A stretch of 64,000 nt of DNA from Steromphala cineraria. Its lineage: Eukaryota; Mollusca; Gastropoda; Trochida; Trochidae. The translations under genes were made by a program, and so were the position numbers. The DNA lies in contig OU744725.1 of assembly GCA_916613615.1 (NCBI GenBank), forward strand, positions 12,674,253 to 12,738,252. The letters are read 5' to 3'. The notes below the pieces were generated by a model. That model saw only the letters and a program-made list of their open reading frames with translations, was not told where the DNA came from and ran no database searches. Each line of letters begins with the position of its first letter. The stretch's first letter is position 1. Below, piece by piece: positions 56,444 to 64,000 of this stretch.

Positions 56444-56700
56444 TTATGTCATCATGGTGCATTAATATCTATAACAGTTATCTGTAGCAAATCAAACTGC
56501 TGTTTATGTTATTTACGTGAGCATAATACTCCCCTAGGGATAAAACAAGTATGTCTGTACAACAAAAACATGTCTATAAGATCATATGCATATCATTTAT
56601 CCTACATACATGTTGAGCAATGTTCAAAGAGGACAGTTGTGTAGTGACTTTATGCGGTGGACACCATATTCATTCTACTACAAAACGGGTTGGTCTCAAT
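56444..56700 (+). other. E2 module copy 4
   Basis: Twin of copy 2. It reads 'catcatggtgcattaatatc', 'gcataatactcccctaggga' and 'ggacagttgtgtagtgac', ending 'acgggttggtctc'. It has no E1 upstream in its own unit, because the segment that held it is deleted. Confidence 0.45.
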
Positions 56701-57339
56701 CGAAAACATATTTGTAAAATTATGTTTTGAAATAAGCTTGAAGTCAATTTGTCTTAGGAATGGATTCAATATATTGAGGACATAGACAACTCGTAGATAT
56801 TTTGTTTCCAGACTTTAATCACGTAGTCTTCCTCTATTTAGCCACACTCTCACGTGGTACTGGCCGTGCATTATACCATAGAACTATAGTAACACACAAA
56901 CATAAATGTGTTGAATGGATCTAAGTCAATAAAAAAATTCAATGCAAGCGATTGTCAATCACAAGGCCAATATCCTTTGAAACGACAAAATGGGAAGTGT
57001 ATCAAATTTGTTGCAATGAATAATTTGTATTAACTGAAGTAAGTAATAACTGAATCAGTATAATAATGCTATAGATCTAATAAAGTAAACATTAAAAACG
57101 CAATTGGTAATTAATATCACAGAACTTATCATGGTCACTTGATGATATTTATAGAAACAGGAATAAGGACCTATGGTTCAAAGAATGTCAGAATGATCCA
57201 TTTAGAGTTTTGAGTAGACAAACACATGGTGATGAAAACAGTGCGTTGAGCATGACGCGCAAACGCAACCACGTGCATTGATCGTAAAATGCATGTTCAT
57301 TCACACCACTCAAGTCCTTTACAAGCACACACAATTTGA
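56701..57339. other. Unassigned stretch before Tc1 remnant
   Basis: No gene recognised. The last 120 bases are less AT-rich and may hold the decayed N-terminus of the transposase, but I could not follow a frame. Confidence 0.35.
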
Positions 57340-57499
57340 AGGTCAGTCAAATTGCGGACACGCTGCGCTTGATAAACTGAAAAAAAGAAAAAGACCATGG
57401 GAATGGAACCCCAGGGTTTTGGGGATTTTGCGAGTTTCAGACACTTCCATGTGAATCCGTCAACCGATTCTTGACTTAAAAGCGATGCCGGTCAGCTGG

Positions 57500-58056
57500 A
57501 ACATTCAAAGATCGTCCTCGACTTGGTACACAACCTGTGTCATCGTTTTGCAGGACCATTTTTCCACTTTTCACACCTGAAAAAAAATACAGATACCGAA
57601 CGGCATATGACACTGATGAGTGACCGACTGGGACAAACAGACGTCAATGGTCAAATCGTATGCAGATGTATTGTTGCTTACAATATCCGCTGCTGAAATC
57701 CTTTTCAAGACAAGGCCCTCACCGACTTGACAGACAGCAATGGACAATTACAGGACAAATATTGTTACCAAACTGTAGCATCATGTCATAAACGCTGTTG
57801 ATCAAGGTTCAATCTCCCCTTTGCTGATGGGCTGGAGGACATTTTACTCCTCTGAGGTGAAAATTCGCTGTACGTGAGTCCCATCGAACATTTGTGGGAC
57901 GAAGTCTTTAACAACATTTGGGGACTATCCAACAACATTTTAGGCTATTCCAGAGTCTTTAAAAAAACATGCGATTCCAGACATGTCTTAGCACACAAGG
58001 GGGACACGCAATATATTGACTTGAAACCACCCCTGCTGTGTTTTTCCTTGTTGTGA
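57500..58056 (+). pseudogene. Tc1/mariner transposase remnant
   Basis: Pieces of a Tc1-type transposase appear in order but in different frames. DRPRLGTQPVSSF lies near 57513-57551 (linker after the paired-type DNA-binding domains), NRRQWSN near 57634, DRQQWTIT near 57730 (start of the catalytic domain), SPIEHLWDEV at 57877-57906 (the end of the catalytic DDE region, with the family's NPIEHLWDE motif) and CDSRHVLAHKGDTQYI at 57970-58017, matching the C-terminal GGHTRY-type end. Much of the catalytic core between 57750 and 57860 is missing or scrambled, and several frameshifts are needed. No terminal inverted repeats were identified. It is inactive. Within the family this resembles the Tc1 lineages common in bivalves and fishes. 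Confidence 0.75.
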
Positions 58057-58059
58057 CGT

Positions 58060-59450
58060 CACATCTGATGATGTTAGTCGAACATTTTCCTTTGGAGATA
58101 TGCGTGGATGTCTAAATAACAATAATTTGTTGGTTTATTTAGCCTGAGGTGTTAATTAAGTTTTATAACAATGATTAGATTTCAAATTGCGTTTCTATTG
58201 CCGTTGAGTATATGTTCCTTAATACTGCCTAAATGATAACATAAAGATAACGACAAACAATTATCTTGCTTCACATATTTACCAGTTTAATTGTTATGTA
58301 ACCTTTATAAGTAATAGTTATACAGATGTCAATATACAGAACAGATAATTGACAGTAACTCTTGTCACTCTTTATCCTTAAAACAATAATCTAACAGTTT
58401 AAAGAAATGAACCACAAACACCCTAAGGGATAAGTTAAAGATATGCCGTGCCACTCAGGGAAACCCTTTTGATCCTTTTGTCATCACCGAATACTAAATG
58501 CAGGTTCATGTTAAAATTGAGTTAAAAGAGTAAAATGACAAGAACAGACACCATGGCTTCATACATGTTTGCAGGTTTCTATCAATTGCCGGCAATGTTT
58601 AGTTTATCCATTGTACCTTGATAACTTTGACTCTTTTGTCATTTAGTATTGGGTTGATTCCGACATTACAACTATCTGGATACTTCTCTTGCATATTTGT
58701 TAAAATTTGCTTCATTTGTTACACCCGCATTTGCATATCCGCTTATCTGTTTCCAAATGCTATTGGTATCGGTTTATGTGTTCTTTGTTTATTTACTCAA
58801 ATATAACTGAATTAGGTTATCCTTTGAACAACTATTAATATCATGGAGTAATGCCAATTTATCACTTGGCATTTTTAATAGTAGTTATAATCATTACATT
58901 ATAAATAATACTTGGATTGGCTTGATTTGTACAATTAATATTTGTTGTCAACCTCTTTCAGGAAAATGCATGTATTTTTTATTGATTTGAATTCATAATG
59001 GATCAAACTTTGGATGATATGTGTATATCTACCCATTAAATTTGTTATCTTCATCACGATTTAAATGAAGAATTAACAATATTCTGATTTTAACTGATTT
59101 GATTTCGATAAATTCATGTATTATATACATGTACCTACAAAAGTAAATATCTTTTTTATCTCAATTAATATTTGTGATACTTAACTTATCATTTTTAATA
59201 AAACAATTTTGTAATTCAATTAGTTATGATTGATACTTAAGATGAAGATACAGATAAAAAATTAACGAACCTTGTGAAAAAAAACCTAATGGTCCTATAT
59301 GCTGTGTATGCTTTTAAGCAAAAGACCAAAACGCAAAATGAATAACGAATATTTCCATTACAACAGTATTCATAAAAACAATCGAATCTCCTGAGAATGC
59401 GCAACAAATGCAGAGTATATGGTAGGAAGTAGAGACAAACACTTAAATAT
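58060..59450. other. Unassigned AT-rich stretch
   Basis: No gene or repeat end recognised. A small inverted pair, 'atgccaatttatcacttggcat' (58852-58873), is the only structure noted. Confidence 0.4.
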
Positions 59451-59459
59451 TACCCCGGG

Positions 59460-59700
59460 GTCTTAGCATATTTGACTGCGGTAGAGAACTGTTCTACACG
59501 CAGTAAGGTTTGGGTGCAATGCTTCACTGAATTTCAGCGCAGTACCACCGATAGTTCGCTTGTTCCAGCCGACGCTCGCAGGTTTCAAGGCAATGCATAA
59601 CAACAGCAGTCTCCCTGCAACAGTACTTACAGCCGTCATTTAAGGAAACACTCTTGAAGGCGGCGTTAAACCCCACATCACATCACTTCACCTCAAATAG
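59460..59700 (+). repeat. SINE-like repeat with GGCGTTAAAC tail
   Basis: It ends 'gaaggcggcgttaaacccca' followed by a CATCACATCAC-type microsatellite tail. An end of the form GGCGTTAAAC plus a short tandem tail is familiar from abundant tRNA-derived SINEs of gastropods and bivalves (general knowledge). The head is less AT-rich and diverged, with 'ggtttgggtgcaatgcttca' where a tRNA-like box B might have been. Confidence 0.5.
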
Positions 59701-60724
59701 TAGAATGTGATTTCTTCCATCATGACATCTTCATGAATCAGCCTTGCAGTAATGTGGAGATATACAGTAATGTGGAAATATACAAAGTTCGAAAAATGCA
59801 AGTGTTGCTGGCTAGCTGCAACATATTTCTTTTCTTATTTTGACACTTACATTATCATTTGCAGGTAAATTGTGTTGAAGTAGTTTGTAGTGTCAATAAC
59901 GATAAACAACATTTATCGCCCATTGAAAGCAGTTTCAAAAACGGTACGTAGAGTATTTAAGGAAGCATAATAGGAAACTTGTGAAGAAACATTCTTTTGT
60001 GAAAGAGCGGTTTTTAAAACGTTTGAATGTGATTAGAATAATTTAAGTGAAGATGGATGGCAAATGTTGAGATGTGGGAGACGTCAGATATATCTTTATA
60101 CTTGAAAAGGCAAAGCTCGTGTTCAAATGAAGATAAACACAATAAGTGATTGTTTTAAAGGTGAGGTTTTAAAATGTGAAGAAAGTAACTTGAAAGAAGT
60201 TTGATCCACACATTTTTCCATTTGTCGTAGGAAAGGCACAGGAAAATCTAAACTGACATTATATTACTCAACATTTCCGTTGAGAACTGAGCAAAACTAT
60301 CGCTGCCTTTTCAATATTGGATAATGGACTACTCTATTCTTGCTAAGTAAAGACTTCATCCCAGTAAACAGTCTATTCTAAGAAAATAAGAACGCTATTC
60401 TTATTTGACTTTTCGCTAAACAATAAACATTCAGAGTTTACAGATACATGTACACTGTTACTCAAGTAAAATTGAATGTGTCAGATCCATCAAGCATGTT
60501 GATTATCGGAGATAAATTGAATTAATGAGGTTCAACTACTTTGAATTTTAAAATATCTTCCCAATAAGGAATGGTTTAGACAAACAAGCAAATCGCTAAT
60601 GGTAATTACCCTGCATTCTTCAAAACATGTTTTAAAGTTGCCATATCCAGTTATTTCATTAGCATAAAATGTATGTTAAACATGCAAATTTGAAAATTCT
60701 TTGCTAAGCATGTTACAGGAAATG
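59701..60724. other. Unassigned stretch before E1 copy 9
   Basis: No feature recognised. Confidence 0.4.
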
Positions 60725-60999
60725 AATTCATTTCACTTGTGGCTACCAATTATCTTGACAGGTCTTACAGAAGGCATGCCCACAAAAGAGAGACGTGAAG
60801 GCATAATTGGACTCCAAGATACTGATCATTAGGTAAAAGTGTGGCGCTTTACAATACTCGCTGAAGACGCTACTAGAGACATCAGTTTCCTTCTTGCAAG
60901 AAGCAAATCCGTGTTAGTCAGAGAGGTCCCAGAGGAGTTTGTTGTATTTCTCTGGAAATCCTAGGATACCTTGCATTCTGTCCTGGCTGAAATCATAAG
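60725..60999 (+). other. E1 module copy 9 (exon-like, ends at donor)
   Basis: It runs from 'ttcatttcacttgtggctac' to ATCATAAG|GTAGATGC at 60999/61000. It keeps 'gcataattggactcc', 'ctgatcattaggtaaaagtg', 'tggcgctttacaa', 'gacgctactagagacatcag' and 'ctggaaatcctaggatacct'. It is as diverged from copies 6-8 as those are from copy 7, so its donor being kept is informative. An in-frame stop (TCA TAA) lies just before the donor in one frame and TGA in another. Confidence 0.55.
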
Positions 61000-61289
61000 G
61001 TAGATGCATTTTAACAATACAACATAATTATCGCATTGAAATATTTTGTTGTATTTGTTAGACAAAAAGTTATATGATTTAATGATCTATAATTGTTTAC
61101 AACCTTCTGATACTGATTCTGATTCATTGTTTACAATGGTATATCTTAAGAACTTAACTTTGGAATTGACATTGATGACTTTTTGAGAATTGTACAACCA
61201 TTCATATTTAACGTTTTAATTTTGCAATTTGAGTTTTCTGGTATATTTATTGCATTTAGTCATGCGAATACATGAACACGTGCATGCGC
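61000..61289. other. Intron-like stretch after E1 copy 9
   Basis: AT-rich, with nothing recognised. Confidence 0.4.
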
Positions 61290-61560
61290 CAAGCTGTCGG
61301 TTATCAGCATTCAGCAGTGCCGTACAAACTGATATGACTATGTGTCTTAGTTCATCCAGCTGTGAATGGGTATCCTGTGAGGCATAGAATGGTTCCTAAC
61401 CTGAGCGCCACATATGTGGATTGCCGATTAAATACTCCTCAGGGAGTTGAATTGGAAAGATGATCGGGCGGTGAAAGAATGCCATTGATCAAGGGAAACA
61501 ATGTAAGAGCCTTGGGCAACCACGAGTGGTGGATATGCGCGCTATATTTAAATATCTAAT
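61290..61560 (+). repeat. SINE-like repeat
   Basis: It contains 'ttcatccagctgtgaatggg' followed by 'tatcctg', a segment typical of deuterostome and mollusc tRNA-derived SINEs. It ends with 'gagccttgggcaaccac' and 'ggatatgcgcgctatattta', the usual GCGCTATAT(A) type SINE/LINE 3' end. The box A/B head is not clear. It is clearly less AT-rich than the flanks. Confidence 0.55.
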
Positions 61561-62639
61561 AAGGGCATAATGTATTTCAAATATACATGAACGAATCATA
61601 CATTGTACATTTACAGCAATTTTTCATTTTTTCTGCAGTTTGAGCGGCATTCACCAGTGTAAATGTTTTCTGAATGAGGCAACAGTAAAGTGAAACTAAT
61701 TTGTGCCACAAACGGAGCTGAAATTAGCATTGAGCATCGAACTCACTCATGTCCTACCGTATCTACATTTTCTCAGTTAATCCACGATATATATTCTTCA
61801 ATGATCGTTAGCTTTCTATTGACAGAGTAGGAATCACTCATGTTGTGGGTGCCCTCTTCCAATAACTCCAATTAGAGTAGCTACACTGTATATGCATGGA
61901 ATCATGAGATTAACTTAATGTCATCGTTTGATAGGGAACACTGGGACTTCGGTGGAACATTAGCCTTTAACATTTTAGGGAAGATACTTCATGAGTAGAC
62001 GTGCCAGCTGGACATTCTAATAATATGGTTGTCTATGATTTACATTAGTCATATTTATAGTTTTTCTATATGGTAGGAATTTCTCTTTAATCATAAATCA
62101 TGGACGTAAGAAACGGATTAATCTCTATCAAAACTTGGAAACGTTTCTGTCATAAGTAGTGAATAAAATGTTTCAAATCATGCATGATGTTATATTTCAT
62201 GAAAATTGGCCGGAAAACAACTCTAATTAAAAGTTAAGTACCTGGTAGGCTCACTCTTCATACAATGGTATAACAAGTGTAAATATTGTTTGCTTAGAGG
62301 AAGAGACATGTCCATATTTTCATTATTATTTATTATGATATTATGAGTCACGACAAAGAGTTCATGGATTATACACAGTTAAAATCGTGTTTGAGTTACA
62401 ACATGAAACTGAAATACCCATAGATTAACGACAAGAACATCCCAAATCTAGTTGGTAGTTATGTTTATAAGCGTAAGGCATAAATATGTGTTTAAATAAG
62501 CCCTTTTTGACCATTGTAGATTTTTGTCCTTTTGACTTTTCGACTCGGTCTTTTTCAACGACCATTTTATACTTTTGTAGAGTGTTCATGAATTCTAAAT
62601 TCGGATATCTAATAGGTAAAGTGTCCTATATTGTGTCTG
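61561..62639. other. Unassigned stretch
   Basis: No feature recognised between the SINE and the unit-9 block. Confidence 0.4.
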
Positions 62640-62965
62640 TTTAGTATAGTATATTCATGCCTGAAAATAACGTCATAAAAAGAGTTGAATGCACATGCGC
62701 ACTAGAAATGTATCAATAACGAAATATTGATTGAAACCCTTTACGATACAAATCATTCATCTAGAATAAATTACATGAACACTAAGTAAGACATACTACC
62801 TAAATGGAAACTAAATTGATAAAATGTTGCATAGCAATGTAGTTCACTTCAGCAATGCAAGCATCTTTAGTGAGACTGCAGATTCAATCAAGGTCCGACC
62901 CAATATGACTCGAGCCAGAAGGTCTGCGTCCCGCATTAGAACAGTGCGATTTACATATAGTATTC
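62640..62965 (+). repeat. Diverged paralog of the 43.9 / 55.9 kb block
   Basis: 'caataacgaaatattgattg', 'aaaccctttacgatacaa', 'tggaaactaaattgataaaa', 'tgttgcatagcaatgtagtt' and 'cttcaagaaa' follow the order seen at 43950-44270 and 55930-56205. The frames in the three copies do not agree, which argues against coding. Confidence 0.6.
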
Positions 62966-63237
62966 TTCAAGAAACATGGTCTTACAAAACGAAATTGAAT
63001 AATATATGCGTTATCAATGTTTTGTCGTTATCAGTATTATGTTCATAATTATGAATATAGAAAAGGCATAGATAATGCTTCATTTAAAGACTCAGAGATA
63101 GTTTCACTTCAATGATATTTTTGGAATATTAAATCTGTAGATATATATATTACAGATTTTATATCTTTTTATATAACAAATATACCCCTTGTTAATAATG
63201 TTGTATCGAGGAAATATCCCATGAGAGTGTTATCATA

Positions 63238-63495
63238 TGGTTCTTTATTATGATCTATAACTTTTATCTGTACGAAAGGCACAATGTAATATATGAGAGC
63301 ATAGTACTCGCTTGGGGATATCGAAGTTTAACTGTACAGTAACCATATGTCTGTAGGATACATATCATCTTGTCTATATAGATGTGGAGTAATGCTCTGA
63401 GAAGACAGTTTATTTGTTTGGTGACTGCGCGCTGGAGAACATTAACAGTGCTGAATGTGGACTTAATGGATGTGCTATGATAAGGTTGGTCTCGA
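63238..63495 (+). other. E2 module copy 5
   Basis: The most diverged E2: 'ttctttattatgatctataa', 'catagtactcgcttggggat', 'accatatgtctgtaggatac', 'acagtttatttgtttggtga', ending TAAGGTTGGTCTCG at 63481-63494. It lies 2.24 kb after the donor of E1 copy 9, the same distance as in unit 6. Confidence 0.45.
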
Positions 63496-64000
63496 TTTTT
63501 AGAGAAAAGGTCACTATAAGCTAACTACTTTTCTGTGCATTATAAATCCAGCTTATTATAGCAAAATAGTTGATACTTTCAAGATGTGTTTTATTTCAAA
63601 TCTATTACAATTGAAACAATTTTAAAACGAGGATTTAGAAAGTAATGACAATTACATATAAATTTATAAGAAAATACGTTTTCGTTAATTATTAATTAGA
63701 TATGTAAAATAATATTCAACCACAGTTTCGACTCCTTTCCTAACCACATAAAAGTATGTGATCATTATATTGTAGGTTAGGCAAAGAGGAAATGAGGAAC
63801 ACAAACTAGGACCCTTGCTTGTGTATTTTGTGTCTTTGTGGTTTTTTTTGCAATAGTTCTATTTATTTATCTGTTGATATGTTGTGAAAATTGCCAGATC
63901 AAAAGAAAATTGCCGACCAGATGATGTAAGAATATTTTCATTAAATTTGTTAGTTCTTTAATATTATTTACATCTACATGGTTAAATATTTCTTTAGATT
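63496..64000. other. Unassigned stretch to window end
   Basis: AT-rich, with nothing recognised. Confidence 0.4.

Larger units (their letters stand above)
47460..56700 (+). repeat. Block B of large duplication
   Basis: Second copy of the 31.8-47.1 kb block. Relative to A it lacks the end of E1 copy 5, 32385-33575, 33710-34620, the segment with E1 copy 7 (41990-43640) and the LINE. It has a full MITE where A has a remnant, an internal duplication at 49550-50110, and a 415-bp palindrome-bearing insertion. The net order of shared modules is unchanged. Confidence 0.85.

Noticed and set aside
1..64000. Bacterial, viral or plasmid content
   Set aside because: No operons, ribosome-binding sites, capsid, envelope or replication genes are seen. 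All recognisable protein sequence is from eukaryotic transposons.

Overview
The window looks like intergenic or intronic DNA from an animal, most likely a marine mollusc. That is an inference: the sequence is strongly AT-rich, has no operons or compact genes, and carries LINE 3' ends, SINE tails, TTAA-target MITEs and tandem-repeat elements of the Helentron / 'pearl' kind known from bivalves. I could not recognise any intact host protein-coding gene. The recognisable protein sequence belongs to transposons: a 5'-truncated LINE (29.5-30.3 kb), a frameshifted LINE 3' end (44.3-46.6 kb) and a decayed Tc1/mariner transposase (57.5-58.06 kb).

The dominant structure is an array of diverged paralogous units. 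A module of about 180-290 bp (here 'E1') occurs nine times on the + strand, at 5.8, 8.0, 14.2, 24.0, 31.8, 37.0, 42.3, 50.4 and 60.7 kb. Every copy ends at a splice-donor-like GT (GTAGGT, GTAGAT, GTAAAT or GTAATG). A second module ('E2') lies about 2 kb after E1 in the right-hand half (39.6, 46.8, 53.2, 56.4, 63.2 kb) once later insertions are subtracted. Further shared modules link the 14-20 kb and 24-29 kb units (E3, E5), 13.4 with 33.8 kb (E4) and 10.6 with 17.15 kb (E6). The simplest reading is a tandemly duplicated transcription unit whose 5' exons are visible but whose protein, if any, I cannot identify.

Layout: 0-5.4 kb holds a MITE end and a tandem-repeat element. 5.4-8.6 kb is a tandem pair of units, the first interrupted by a palindrome-bearing insertion. 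8.6-13.3 kb is repeat-rich. 13.3-31 kb holds the two E1/E3/E5 units, three complete or partial MITEs and the first LINE. 31.8-47.2 kb (block A, three units) is duplicated as 47.46-56.70 kb (block B). Comparing A and B gives natural empty sites for a LINE with a nested Helentron-like element (A only) and a palindrome-bearing element (B only), and shows a deletion that removed one E1 from B. 57-64 kb holds the Tc1 remnant, two SINE-like repeats and the ninth unit.

Alignments were made by eye, so block edges are good to tens of bases at best. Single-base positions are given only where a motif fixes them.
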